In this document: positions 25,476 to 34,203 of the stretch, piece after piece
Layout: the number at the start of each line of letters is the position of its first letter
How positions within the stretch are numbered: the stretch's first letter is position 1
Source: Erysipelotrichaceae bacterium
GTDB taxonomy: Bacteria; Bacillota_I; Bacilli_A; Erysipelotrichales; Erysipelotrichaceae
DNA length: 37,968 nucleotides
Assembly (NCBI GenBank): GCA_009773735.1
Contig: WSYG01000016.1
Location: 1-37,968, forward strand
Reading direction: 5' to 3'
Position numbers and translations under genes: made by a program
Notes under the pieces: model-generated
Seen by the model: only the letters and a program-made list of their open reading frames with translations
Databases searched by the model: none
What the model was told of the DNA's origin: nothing

Positions 25476-26788
25476 TAGATTCCTCTAAAGAAGTCTTCAA
25501 AAGTCCTAAGGACATAATTCAGTTTCCGTTCGGTCAAGCCTGGATAGACACCAATAAAAAAGGTATTGTTCATAATCATGTCAGTATTTTCTAAAGTTCC
25601 GACCTGACGATATTTGATGTCTTTAAAAGCGGGTTGTCTGGTAATGTTACCGGCAAAAAGTTGACGGGTCATGATTTTATGATTTTCAAGATACTCAACG
25701 ATTTGGTTCTTGGTGAACTTATCATTGACTTTGACGGTGATTGGGAAACCAAACCATGATGGATCTGATTTCTTGGTGGCATAAGGCAAAACGAGATACT
25801 CTTCGAATTGTTTCAAACCGTTATGCATGATGTTAAAATTCTTCTTGCGGCTTTCAACAAAGCCAGGTAATTTCTTAAGTTGAGCAACACCAACGGCAGC
25901 TTGCATATCGGTAATCTTAAGGTTGTAGCCAATGTGTGAGTAAACATATTTGTGATCATAACCTTGGGGTAATGAACCAAATTGCATGGTGAATCTGCGG
26001 CCACATGTATCGTTGGCACCTGGTTCACAGAAACAGTCTCTGCCCCAATCTCTGAAAGATTGTACCAGGGTCTTATAAAGGTTATTGTTTACTAGGATTG
26101 CACCGCCTTCACCCATGGTCATATGGTGCGCAGGATAAAAGCTGGTGGTGGACGCGTGACCAAAGGTTCCAACCATTTTACCATCATATGTTGAACCCAC
26201 AGCGTCACAGCAGTCTTCAATCAAATACAAATCATGTTTCTTGGTAAAAGCCATGACCGCATCCAAATCAAATGGATTGCCTAATGTATGGGCAATCATG
26301 ACCGCTTTGGTTTTTTCAGAGTACGCTTTTTCTAGTTCATCGACTTTAATATTGTAGGTTCCAATTTCCACATCGACGAAAACAGGAATCAATCCATTTT
26401 GGATGATCGGATTGATGGTCGTTGGGAAACCTGCAGCGACCGTAATGACTTCATCTCCTGGCTTCAAGCATTTTTCACCCAGTTTTGGGGATGTAAACGC
26501 CGTTAATGCCAAAAGGTTGGCAGAAGAACCGGAGTTGGTCAATAAGCAAAATTTAGTTCCCATGTATTTAGCAAAATCACGTTCAAATTCTTCCGCGTAT
26601 CGCCCAGCTGTCAACCAGAAATCTAAGGATGCATCCACCAACTTAACAAGCTCATCTTCGTCATAGACTCTTCCGGCAAACGGAACGACATTTTTGCCTT
26701 CTTCAAACGTATGTTGCTTAGTATCCAATTCTTGCTTATAAAACTCTTTAACCTTTTCTAATATTTCATTTCTTAAGTCTTGTGGCAT
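25475..26788 (-). CDS. ddhC: CDP-6-deoxy-4-keto-glucose 3-dehydrase (E1), DdhC/RfbH
   Basis: A 437-residue aminotransferase-fold enzyme that removes the C3 hydroxyl of CDP-6-deoxy-4-keto-glucose using PMP and an iron-sulfur centre. [13 protein letters not shown] (about 217-229) has His where aminotransferases have the PLP-binding Lys, the hallmark of E1. The iron-sulfur ligands fit the C-X57-C-X1-C-X7-C pattern exactly: C194, C252, C254, C262 (within EDCCDA and [12 protein letters not shown]). Normal length. AGGAGGGG sits before the ATG. It lies between ddhB (8-base gap) and ddhD, the standard gene set for 3,6-dideoxyhexoses. Very secure identification; the final sugar depends on later enzymes. 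Confidence 0.95.
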   Translation of the reverse strand: MPQDLRNEILEKVKEFYKQELDTKQHTFEEGKNVVPFAGRVYDEDELVKLVDASLDFWLTAGRYAEEFERDFAKYMGTKFCLLTNSGSSANLLALTAFTSPKLGEKCLKPGDEVITVAAGFPTTINPIIQNGLIPVFVDVEIGTYNIKVDELEKAYSEKTKAVMIAHTLGNPFDLDAVMAFTKKHDLYLIEDCCDAVGSTYDGKMVGTFGHASTTSFYPAHHMTMGEGGAILVNNNLYKTLVQSFRDWGRDCFCEPGANDTCGRRFTMQFGSLPQGYDHKYVYSHIGYNLKITDMQAAVGVAQLKKLPGFVESRKKNFNIMHNGLKQFEEYLVLPYATKKSDPSWFGFPITVKVNDKFTKNQIVEYLENHKIMTRQLFAGNITRQPAFKDIKYRQVGTLENTDMIMNNTFFIGVYPGLTERKLNYVLRTFEDFFRGI

Positions 26789-26796
26789 AACCCCTC

Positions 26797-27855
26797 CTAG
26801 AGTGTAAAAAATTCATTGATCTGATTCTTCATAAAACAGTTAATATCTTCTTTGTTGTTGTAAGCAATCATCCAATCAATGGTCTTCTCAACCGCTGTTT
26901 TTACGTCCCATTTAGGTTGCCAATTAAAGACGCTTTTAACCAATGATGAATCTAACTTTAAGAAGTTGGCTTCATGTGGCCCATTATTCTGAATGATCTC
27001 AAATTTGAAATTCAGATTTGACTTGGTGTTCCAGGCTTTACTGAACAATTTAACCAATGTACCAGTAGAAATGCAATCGTCGTCATTAGGACCAACATTG
27101 TATCTTCCGCCTTTACTAAAGTCGTCGTATTGCTGCATCGCGACAGTCAAATAGACATAAAGTGGTTCCAAGACATGTTGATAAGGACGGGTCGAATAAG
27201 GATTCCTAATCTTTAACGAATCACCTGATAAGATGGCACGAACACAATCAGGAATAATCCGATCAGTGGCGAAATCGCCCCCGCCAATTACATTACCGGA
27301 TCTGACTGTCGAAACTGCGATTTTTCTTTCATTGAGAAATGAGCGAACGAAACTTCCGGTAACCAGTTCTGAACACGATTTCGAATTGGAGTATGGATCA
27401 AAGCCATCCAGGACATCATTTTCACGATAGCCATAGATCCATTCATTGTTTTTATAGACTTTATCCGTCGTAATATTAACAAAGGATTTGACGCAATTGG
27501 AATTACGGATGCATTCCAGGATATTGACTGTGCCCATGACATTGACATCATAAGTCGTTCTAGGATCCCTAAATGATTCACGGACGATTGGTTGAGCTGC
27601 TAAGTGAAACACGATTTCTGGTTGAGTTTCATTAAAGATACTAGACAGATGATCATAGTCGCGAATATCTCCGATGTTGTTATGCAAGGACTGGCCGAAA
27701 TCCAGCATATTAAACAACGCTGGTTGGCTTAATGGTTCCAAAGAGTAACCTGTCACCTCGGCCCCAAACTCAATAAGAATCTTGGTCAACCATGATCCTT
27801 TAAATCCGGTATGACCTGTGATGAATATTTTTTTACCTTTATAAAATGACTTCAT
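26797..27855 (-). CDS. ddhB: CDP-glucose 4,6-dehydratase DdhB/RfbG
   Basis: A 352-residue extended SDR that converts CDP-glucose to CDP-4-keto-6-deoxyglucose. The N-terminus [13 protein letters not shown] is diagnostic for this family (T-G-H-T-G-F-K-G), followed by [20 protein letters not shown] with the Thr-Asp-Lys catalytic region, and YSNSKSCSE (Y and K). [16 protein letters not shown] is also conserved. It starts 3 bases after the ddhA stop and is followed by ddhC after 8 bases, so it is part of the ddhABCD operon. Clear identification. Confidence 0.95.
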   Translation of the reverse strand: MKSFYKGKKIFITGHTGFKGSWLTKILIEFGAEVTGYSLEPLSQPALFNMLDFGQSLHNNIGDIRDYDHLSSIFNETQPEIVFHLAAQPIVRESFRDPRTTYDVNVMGTVNILECIRNSNCVKSFVNITTDKVYKNNEWIYGYRENDVLDGFDPYSNSKSCSELVTGSFVRSFLNERKIAVSTVRSGNVIGGGDFATDRIIPDCVRAILSGDSLKIRNPYSTRPYQHVLEPLYVYLTVAMQQYDDFSKGGRYNVGPNDDDCISTGTLVKLFSKAWNTKSNLNFKFEIIQNNGPHEANFLKLDSSLVKSVFNWQPKWDVKTAVEKTIDWMIAYNNKEDINCFMKNQINEFFTL

Positions 27856-27858
27856 AAT

Positions 27859-28635
27859 TTACCACTTCTTCCAAGGTGCTGTATCATTATTCCACAATCT
27901 TTCTAAAAGTTCTTTGTCTCTTAGTGTATCCATACATTGCCAAAATCCGTGGTGTTTATATGCATTAAGTTGACCGTTTTTGACCAATGCTTCCAAGGGA
28001 TCCCGTTCAAAAATCGTGGAGTCATCGATGATATAGTTAAAGATTTCAGGTTGTAGTACCATGAAACCCCCATTGATCCATCCACCATCTTCAAGTGACT
28101 TTTCTTTGAACCGTTCGATCTTAGCATCTGCCCCAATTTCAAGCATCCCAAATCTTCCGCCGGGTTGGATCGCTGTCAATGTCGCAATCTTACCGCTCTC
28201 TTTGTGTTTATGTAATAAAGAGTTGAGATCAACATCCGATACGCCATCCCCATAGGTCATAAAAAAAGGTTCATTCCCGACATAGTCCGCAACCCGTTTA
28301 ATTCGACCTCCGGTCATGGTATTGAGTCCGGTATCAACGATGGTTACCTTCCAAGGTTCAGAGCTGTTGGCGTGAACAGTCATTTTACTGGTTCCATTTG
28401 AAAAATCGAAGGTAATATCGGACATATGAAGGTAATAATCAGAAAAGTACTCTTTGATGATATATTGTTTGTATCCAGCACAAATAATAAATTCATTAAA
28501 ACCAAAGGATGAGTAATATTTCATGATATGCCACAAAATTGGTTTATCTCCAATCTCAATCATAGGTTTTGGGATAAGATGACTTTCTTCACTGATTCTT
28601 GTGCCAAACCCACCTGCTAAAATAACAAGTTTCAT
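27859..28635 (-). CDS. ddhA: Glucose-1-phosphate cytidylyltransferase DdhA/RfbF
   Basis: A 258-residue nucleotidyltransferase making CDP-glucose from CTP and glucose-1-phosphate. The signature is ILAGGFGTRISEES followed by PKPMIEIGDKPILWH, then YGDGVSDVD (metal site) near residue 128 and GFWQCMDTLRD near the end, all diagnostic of RfbF. First gene of the ddh operon with a near-consensus promoter and a GGGGG ribosome site at 28642-28646. Identification is secure. Confidence 0.96.
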   Translation of the reverse strand: MKLVILAGGFGTRISEESHLIPKPMIEIGDKPILWHIMKYYSSFGFNEFIICAGYKQYIIKEYFSDYYLHMSDITFDFSNGTSKMTVHANSSEPWKVTIVDTGLNTMTGGRIKRVADYVGNEPFFMTYGDGVSDVDLNSLLHKHKESGKIATLTAIQPGGRFGMLEIGADAKIERFKEKSLEDGGWINGGFMVLQPEIFNYIIDDSTIFERDPLEALVKNGQLNAYKHHGFWQCMDTLRDKELLERLWNNDTAPWKKW

Positions 28636-28660
28636 AATTAACCCCCTTGTGTATACTTAT

Positions 28661-28689
28661 AGAATACATATAATTCTTGGGAGTGTCAA
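28661..28689 (-). promoter_or_regulatory. Sigma-A promoter of the ddhABCD operon
   Basis: Minus strand: TTGACA (28684-28689) is a perfect -35, then 17 bp, then TATTCT (28661-28666) as -10, 25 bp before the ddhA start. Confidence 0.7.
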
Positions 28690-28707
28690 ATCTCTTGTGA
28701 AGGTTGA

Positions 28708-29446
28708 TTTAGCTTTCTTCGTGAAATTGGGATTCGAATAAGATATACAATTCATTCTCTGATTTCGTGAATCCTTTGTGTATCCAATTCAAATATTTAT
28801 GATTCCAATTAGTGACTAAACTTCTGACGAAGCGATCGAGTGAGGCTTCGTTGGGAAACTGCTATTTCTTCTTTGTTTGAGGTTTCAGTTGTTCGTATCA
28901 CCTATCGTTGCCACAGGTACTTCGAGGACCGTTTTGACGTATACTGAAGAGCTAATTTCACCGGTAAGTCCATGAGACCAACAGAATCTCATTGTTGATG
29001 AGGATCCTCCACCGACGTCTGTTTTCCCAAGGTAATATCGATGAAATGGGCGTGACCGACGGCAGCACCGATCCACTTTTCACCTAAAACCATTCAATTA
29101 ACATCATTGAAAAAGGTTCATGGAACACCAAATGCAGTCTAGAGGTTTTTTTGAAGTTTGTCCCGACATAATTTTGAATGTTGCCAAAGGTCCCGATAAC
29201 AGTGCCGTTGTTTGTGTCGATTTGGCTGGTGCTGATACATTAATACCTACAATCGGATTTTTAAGGTCTTCATAAAGTCTTTAATGGCATACATGACTGT
29301 CTTCCAGATTCACAATTCGTTCATATGTGATCGACTCAGGATATTCCTGTTGCTTCAGCACTTAACCATTTTGGTTGATCAGACCGATTTTGAGGGCTGT
29401 GACGCCAATGTCGATTCCGAGGACTTTTTTTATAACTGGGCTCCAT
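28708..29446 (-). pseudogene. Decayed ROK-family sugar kinase (NanK/glucokinase-like)
   Basis: Translation fragments in shifting frames rebuild a ROK kinase. It opens at the ATG at 29444-29446, then a shift in an A-run gives VLGIDIGVTALKIGLINQNG (phosphate-1 loop) ended by TAA. The next pieces are EYPESITYERIV, NPIVGINVSAPAKS, FGNIQNYVGTN, VLGEKWIGAAVGHAHF, a damaged GVGGG-type loop near 29010, SHGLTGEISS near 28960, a degraded cysteine zinc motif near 28900, and a C-terminal tail ending at 28708. At least five frameshifts and two stops show it is dead. ROK kinases phosphorylate N-acetylmannosamine, glucose or similar sugars. It is divergent from the NanQ-like gene, so it may once have been a NanK. 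The gap 28636-29489 is otherwise empty. Confidence 0.85.
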
Positions 29447-29461
29447 GTTCTTTTGAGTTTA

Positions 29462-29470
29462 TGATAAAAT
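29462..29470 (+). promoter_or_regulatory. Extended -10 promoter candidate for the YhcH-family gene
   Basis: TGATAAAAT (TG at 29462-29463, -10 TAAAAT at 29465-29470) has the extended -10 form. No good -35 is seen. The predicted start leaves only about 13 bases of leader, within which CGAGGA serves as the ribosome site. Confidence 0.35.
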
Positions 29471-29489
29471 AATACACGAGGACAACACT

Positions 29490-29936
29490 ATGATCTATGA
29501 TAATCTGAATAATATACAAAATTATATAGGAAAAAACCCTAACTTCGACGTCATTATCAACTATATCGAAACCAACGATCTTACTGCTTTACCATTGGGG
29601 AAAACTGTAATTGATGATCAAAACTACGTCATGATCTTCGACAACACATTAACAGAAGGTAAAATCCAGCCTTTTGAAGTTCATCGGCTATATTCGGATC
29701 TTCATGTAACTTTAAATGATGCGGAACTGCTACATTATACACCACTGAAAAAGCTCACGGTGACCAGGGAATATGTGGAGACGGAAGATGCGGCTCTCGG
29801 AGAGACCCAACAATTTCAATCATGTCAGATAGACACATCTCACTTCGCCGTGTTTTTCCCTAACGAAGCGCATTCAGTTAAAAATTATGCCGGTCACAGC
29901 CAGGTTAAGAAGGCAGTATTCAAATTTAAACAATAG
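29490..29936 (+). CDS. YhcH/YjgK/YiaL family protein (NanQ/EbgC-like cupin)
   Basis: A 148-residue cupin-fold protein of the DUF386 family. Members include NanQ, which speeds anomer conversion of sialic acid, and EbgC. Two conserved blocks supply likely metal ligands: PFEVHRLYSDLHVTL near residue 56 (E, H and H) and DTSHFAVFFPNEAHS near residue 114 (H, E and H). The full length is normal for the family. It stands alone, divergent from the ruined ROK kinase gene 43 bp away, with a hairpin-and-T-run just after its stop. It looks like the survivor of a sialic or amino-sugar use locus. A different sugar is possible. Confidence 0.88.
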   Translation: MIYDNLNNIQNYIGKNPNFDVIINYIETNDLTALPLGKTVIDDQNYVMIFDNTLTEGKIQPFEVHRLYSDLHVTLNDAELLHYTPLKKLTVTREYVETEDAALGETQQFQSCQIDTSHFAVFFPNEAHSVKNYAGHSQVKKAVFKFKQ

Positions 29937-29939
29937 TCC

Positions 29940-29975
29940 CTGCTCATTCAATCTCTAAGTGCAGAGCATTTTTTC
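29940..29975 (+). terminator. Probable terminator after the YhcH-family gene
   Basis: TGCTC (29941-29945) and GAGCA (29964-29968) enclose an 18-base loop, then a T-run of six. A nested CTCT/AGAG pair may strengthen it. The position just past the stop supports the call; the stem is short. Confidence 0.45.
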
Positions 29976-30059
29976 TGTGGTCTTCAAAACTGAAACAAAT
30001 CACTCTGTTACTTCTTTTGACCGAATAATGGTACCGCCGATAATAAAACAATAGGCACA

Positions 30060-30395
30060 CATCTCAATCATTTTTGTGGCTTGATATAAATAGCGAACAC
30101 GTCTTTCATCGAACAATGAATTAACCCATGCCTGTTTCTATTGCCAAGTGAGTAACACCTTAATGCTTTTTTAGTTCGTGAGTGTCTGTACATCACCTTG
30201 AATGATGCTAGCTTTTTTATGAATGCTTTTGAATAAGTAAGAGTCCTCAAAATGCTGCTCATGTATTTGCTTTGAAAAGCAATCTAGTACAACAATATCA
30301 TACTCTTTGGTTTTTGATAATAAGTCAACAATCGAGTTTCTGATAAATCCAGAACAACCTGTGATCAAAAACTTTTTCAAAACTTCCTTAATCAC
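30060..30395 (-). pseudogene. Truncated NAD-dependent sugar epimerase
   Basis: The frame from 30395 gives 74 residues: FLITGCSGFIRNSIVDL (a damaged Rossmann start, with R where G belongs), YDIVVLDCFSKQIHEQ and ASIIQGDVQTL, the usual first 70 residues of a UDP-sugar 4-epimerase-like SDR. It stops at 30171. Beyond it, in a shifted frame, HLAIETGMG near 30130 matches the HLAAETG block, then a stop and a weak YLYQATKMIE match. The catalytic YxxxK half is missing. It overlaps the end of the sugar transferase gene by 4 bases, as an intact operon gene would. Deletion and decay removed most of it. Confidence 0.8.
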
Positions 30396-30982
30396 TTATT
30401 CTGTTTTCCTTCTTTAACTCCTTCTGAAACCAATACTTTAAAAATTGTTTTAAAGAATATTTCAATATCAAAAGCTAAACTCATTCGACTTACGTATTCG
30501 CCGTCATATTTCGCTTTAACTTCAATCGGCAATTCATCACGACCATTGATTTGAGCCCATCCGGTTAATCCAGGACGGATATCATTGGCCGATCTTTTCT
30601 GACGTTCTTCTGTTAAGTCATATTGATTCCATAAGGCAGGGCGTGGTCCAACAAAAGACATATGCCCTTGCAGAATATTTACTAGTTGAGGCAACTCATC
30701 TAAACTGGATTTTCTTAAGAATTCACCCAGTGGTGTTATAAAGTTTACTGAACTGTCAAGTAAATGAGTAGGTGTATCTTTGGGAGCATCAACCCGCATC
30801 GTTCGGAATTTATAGATTGTAAACAACTCCTGATTGCGACCGACCCGTTTCTGTTTGAATAAAATCGGTCCTTTGGATTCAAGTTTAATCAGGATCGAGC
30901 ATAACACAAGGATCGGGGATAGGGCTACAATCATCAGTAAACTGAACAGAATATCCAACACTCGTTTAATATAAGGATACAT
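30392..30982 (-). CDS. Initiating sugar-1-phosphate transferase (PglC/WcaJ C-terminal type)
   Basis: A 196-residue bacterial sugar transferase that puts the first sugar-phosphate on undecaprenyl phosphate. It has one N-terminal re-entrant membrane helix (about 6-32: RVLDILFSLLMIVALSPILV), then KQKRVGRNQELFTIYKFRTM, SLDELPQLVNIL with the catalytic Asp-Glu pair, MSFVGPRPALW and RPGLTGWAQINGR. It is the short PglC-like form, without the extra N-terminal membrane domain. It overlaps the PglF-like dehydratase gene by 17 bases. This enzyme probably uses a UDP-6-deoxy amino sugar such as the PglF product. It is the only priming transferase seen here. Confidence 0.92.
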   Translation of the reverse strand: MYPYIKRVLDILFSLLMIVALSPILVLCSILIKLESKGPILFKQKRVGRNQELFTIYKFRTMRVDAPKDTPTHLLDSSVNFITPLGEFLRKSSLDELPQLVNILQGHMSFVGPRPALWNQYDLTEERQKRSANDIRPGLTGWAQINGRDELPIEVKAKYDGEYVSRMSLAFDIEIFFKTIFKVLVSEGVKEGKQNK

Positions 30983-32843
30983 CCTCGTTGCCTCCTCGGT
31001 TTGGGGTATAGTTTTCTACTACTTTTGTTAATAATTGAATAACATCGTCATCCTTGATGTTTGGATTAGAAATGACATCACTCAACTGTGCTAATTCACT
31101 TTTAACCTGATCAACTGAAACAGGAATCGGATGTGCAACAAAAATCAATTTGTTTTCCGTCTGTGATACATTCTCTTCCTCTAAATGAATTTCTTCGTAA
31201 AGTTTCTCCCCTGGTCTCAGCCCAATCTCTTTAATTTGAATATCTTGGTGAGGAATAAATCCCGCAAGGCGGATCATATTCTCGGCTAAATCAAGAATCT
31301 TTACCGGTTCACCCATATCCAATACGAAAATCTCTCCGCCTTTTCCATAGGTCATGGCTTGTAACACCAAACTAACTGCCTCGGGGATTGTCATAAAGTA
31401 GCGAATGACATTGCGATCCGTCAAAGTCAAAGGACCACCGTTTTCGATTTGCTTCTTAAACAAAGGAATAATTGATCCGTTGGAGCCAAGCACGTTTCCA
31501 AAGCGAACGGCGACGAATTTCGTACTCGACTTTTCTTTCGAGCGAATAATTTTCTCAACGAAACCTTTGGTAGCGCCCATTACATTGGTTGGGTTGACAG
31601 CTTTATCTGTCGAAATTGATAAGAACCGTTCAACTTTGAATTTCTCAGCGGTTTGAATGAGATTGTATGAACCGAAAATGTTATTTTTAATTGCTTCTAT
31701 AGGCACTTCTTCCATCAAAGGCACATGTTTGTGTGCAGCTGCATGAATCACAATTTCCGGATGGTACATATCAAAGACTCGTTCTAATGCATTCACATCG
31801 CGTACGCTGGTAATAATAGGAATGTAAATGATATCCTTCGAAATTGAGCCTTCCTGTTTTCTCATGTTGAATTCTTGCTGTAAATCATACAATCCGTTCT
31901 CATTGATATCTACCATCAATAAAATCTTTGGTGCATGTTGGATAATTTGTCTGCATAATTCGGAACCGATCGATCCCGCTGCCCCACTCACTAAGATCAC
32001 TTTCCCTGTAACGTGCTCCCGAATAATAGAATTATCCAATCTGATTGATTCTCTACCCAACAAATCCTCAATATCAATTTCTCGAAGCGAGCGTTTAAAT
32101 CCGCGTGCAGAAATCATATCCTGAGTTGAAGTCAGTACCATTACTTTGCATCGTGTTTCATAGCATTTCTGAATGATTTTTTTCTGTTCGCTTAAAGTAA
32201 CGCTGGGCATTGCAACATAGATCAATTCAATTTGTTGAGAATTGACAATCCCAATTAAGTCATCCGTTGTTCCCAGAATTTTTATACCATTTATTGTTTT
32301 TCCAACTTTACTTGCATCATCATCGACAAATCCAATGATTCGGTTCTTAAATACCTTATTTGTCGTGATTTCTTTTAAAATCATTACCCCGGCTGCTCCA
32401 GCACCATAGATAAGTGTTCGAGCATCCTCACTCGAATAGGATTGCATCTTTAATTGAAGCATGGAGTAGATGCGATATGAAAAACGCACAAATTCGAGAA
32501 GTAATATCAAAACAAAGATCTGAATTAAAAATATACTTCGCGGTACTGGTTCAAAGTTAAATAAATATAGAGATACAAAAGTTACCATTGCGCCTGTTAA
32601 AGCAGCCAACAAAACACTTATGGCTTCAGAAACAGAAGCCGTTGTCATGATTGTTTTGTCGATCTTAAAAATTTTGAAGATGACAAAGTAAATGATCAAA
32701 ATCAACCAAAGATTGCTATAAAAAGCATTGTAATAAGTTAAGATCATAAACGACAAATCCATTCTTATCCAAACACCAATAAAGTAACTTAAAGCAACTA
32801 AAAATAAATCAACAATCATAATCAGTTTTTTTGGCCAATCCAT
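30966..32843 (-). CDS. Membrane-bound nucleotide-sugar 4,6-dehydratase, PglF/CapD/WbpM type
   Basis: A 625-residue protein with four N-terminal membrane segments (about 5-125), a nucleotide-binding domain (LIYGAGAAGVMIL, about 144-156), and a C-terminal SDR domain from about residue 281 (SGAAGSIGSE). The catalytic region is STDKAVNPT (411-419) with MGATK (M422, K426): Met takes the place of the usual Tyr, as in PglF and WbpM. It probably makes UDP-4-keto-6-deoxy-GlcNAc. It overlaps the priming transferase by 17 bases and feeds it. AAGGGAG precedes the start. No dedicated aminotransferase for a bacillosamine pathway is next to it. Confidence 0.9.
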   Translation of the reverse strand: MDWPKKLIMIVDLFLVALSYFIGVWIRMDLSFMILTYYNAFYSNLWLILIIYFVIFKIFKIDKTIMTTASVSEAISVLLAALTGAMVTFVSLYLFNFEPVPRSIFLIQIFVLILLLEFVRFSYRIYSMLQLKMQSYSSEDARTLIYGAGAAGVMILKEITTNKVFKNRIIGFVDDDASKVGKTINGIKILGTTDDLIGIVNSQQIELIYVAMPSVTLSEQKKIIQKCYETRCKVMVLTSTQDMISARGFKRSLREIDIEDLLGRESIRLDNSIIREHVTGKVILVSGAAGSIGSELCRQIIQHAPKILLMVDINENGLYDLQQEFNMRKQEGSISKDIIYIPIITSVRDVNALERVFDMYHPEIVIHAAAHKHVPLMEEVPIEAIKNNIFGSYNLIQTAEKFKVERFLSISTDKAVNPTNVMGATKGFVEKIIRSKEKSSTKFVAVRFGNVLGSNGSIIPLFKKQIENGGPLTLTDRNVIRYFMTIPEAVSLVLQAMTYGKGGEIFVLDMGEPVKILDLAENMIRLAGFIPHQDIQIKEIGLRPGEKLYEEIHLEEENVSQTENKLIFVAHPIPVSVDQVKSELAQLSDVISNPNIKDDDVIQLLTKVVENYTPNRGGNEDVSLY

Positions 32844-33000
32844 AAATTTACTCCCTTATTTCGCATTCAATGCAATCCGAATCGCATCCTTTGCGGCTTG
32901 TATTTCATTTCATCCAAATCGATTCTGTAAAGTTCTTGACACCCATTCATAAGACGATGCAACCCATGATTTTTAAGACAGAATAGAGTTTAAGACTCGA

Positions 33001-33187
33001 TTTACATAATATGGTAAGAGGAGCCGGAGGTTTAACCTGTGGTGAACGATGTAGTCTAATCGTATTATAAACCAGAATCTATGGTTTCGTAAGCACCTTC
33101 ACCTTATAAAGTGAAGGTAAACCTTCCATATTCTGAAATTCATCTCGCATTTACCTGTTGAACGATTCACAGTAACCAATTTCTCAA
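33001..33187 (-). pseudogene. Relic of an IS3/IS481-type transposase, C-terminal end
   Basis: A minus-strand frame reads IGYCESFNR, a stop, MRDEFQNMEGLPSLYKVKV, a stop, then YNTIRLHRSP and VKPPAP. In intact integrase-type transposases this is the ENGYCESFN, LRDE, YNTIRPHSSLGYKPPAP order, so the DDE-core end is clear. At least two stops make it dead. A nearby stretch at about 33195-33340 in another frame (including AERRTVTTELKLQMVKDFE) may be part of the same element. Together they fill most of the gap between rfbD and the dehydratase gene. Nothing else is recognised in 32844-33000. Confidence 0.75.
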
Positions 33188-33354
33188 AGAATCCTGATGA
33201 TTTTTGATCCTGGTTTCCAATTTTCAAAATCCTTAACCATCTGGAGTTTCAGTTCAGTCGTAACCGTTCTTCGTTCTGCGGTTGGACATTCATAGGCTGC
33301 TTTCTTTTCTTCTAATTTCTCCACTTATTTTTTATGATAGTCACAAATTGATCA

Positions 33355-34203
33355 CTAATCAAATTTTATATGCAAGTATCTTGAAAGTGCATCTTCCCAT
33401 TTAGGAAATCTTTTAAACCCATTATCATCCAAGGATTTTTTTGATAATCTGCTATTCAAAGGTCGAACGGCTTTTACCGGGAACTCGGAACTGTCCACAG
33501 GTATTACTCTAACATGAGCCATATTGGCTTGTTGGAATATTTCAACTGCGAAATCATACCATGAGCAATAGCCTTCGTTTGTAGCGTGATAAATTCCATA
33601 CTTGTCACTTACGATCATATCTGCTAAAAGCCGCGCTAAATCAAAGGTATAGGTTGGAGAACCAATTTGATCATTCACGACCTTAACTTCACCACGTTCT
33701 TTACCCAACTTAATCATGGTATTAATAAAGTTATTTCCGTTTATTCCAAATGCCCAAGAAATTCTAACAATAAAGTGATTTGCTACTAATTTGATGACTT
33801 CATCTTCCCCATCGCTTTTAGATTGACCATATATATTATTGGGGTTTTTTGGTGAATCAATCTCAAAAGCTTCAGTTCCCAATCCATCAAAAACATAATC
33901 CGTTGAGATATAGACCATTTTCAAACCATGATCCGAACATACTTGTGCAATGTTTTTCGTTCCATCCACATTCACTTTTTTGCAAACTTCTGGCATATCC
34001 TCAGCTTTATCAACTGCAGTATAGGCAGCACAATGAATAACTGCATCGACTTTGGACTCCGTGATGACACTTCTTACCGCTTGTGCATCAGTAATGTCCA
34101 TTTCATCGACATCAACTCCAACCGTTTCAATACCCCGTAAAGTCAATTCATTGACAACATCGTATCCCAACTGGCCTTTGACCCCAGTAACAAGTATCTT
34201 CAT
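33355..34203 (-). CDS. rfbD: dTDP-4-dehydrorhamnose reductase RfbD/RmlD
   Basis: A 282-residue SDR that makes dTDP-L-rhamnose in the last step. The N-terminal ILVTGVKGQLGYDV is the RmlD form of the Rossmann motif. HCAAYTAVDKAED, YISTDYVFDG and YGQSKSDGE (catalytic Tyr and Lys) follow, as in the family, as does SWAFGINGNNF. The start overlaps the rfbB stop by 4 bases, so rfbC, rfbB and rfbD form a coupled operon. The IS relic lies just past its stop. Secure identification. Confidence 0.95.
   Translation of the reverse strand: MKILVTGVKGQLGYDVVNELTLRGIETVGVDVDEMDITDAQAVRSVITESKVDAVIHCAAYTAVDKAEDMPEVCKKVNVDGTKNIAQVCSDHGLKMVYISTDYVFDGLGTEAFEIDSPKNPNNIYGQSKSDGEDEVIKLVANHFIVRISWAFGINGNNFINTMIKLGKERGEVKVVNDQIGSPTYTFDLARLLADMIVSDKYGIYHATNEGYCSWYDFAVEIFQQANMAHVRVIPVDSSEFPVKAVRPLNSRLSKKSLDDNGFKRFPKWEDALSRYLHIKFD

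Noticed and set aside
28677-28689. A 13-base match (TTGGGAGTGTCAA) also found at 37868-37880, suggesting an IS end that supplies the -35 of ddhA
   Set aside because: Flanking bases do not match beyond the 13-mer, and the ROK relic ends about 20 bp away with no IS sequence between. Chance sharing of a promoter-like string is as likely.
28885-29076. Minus-strand open frame inside the ROK relic
   Set aside because: It is one frame of the decayed kinase gene; parts (SHGLTGEISS) belong to the ROK reading, not to a separate gene.
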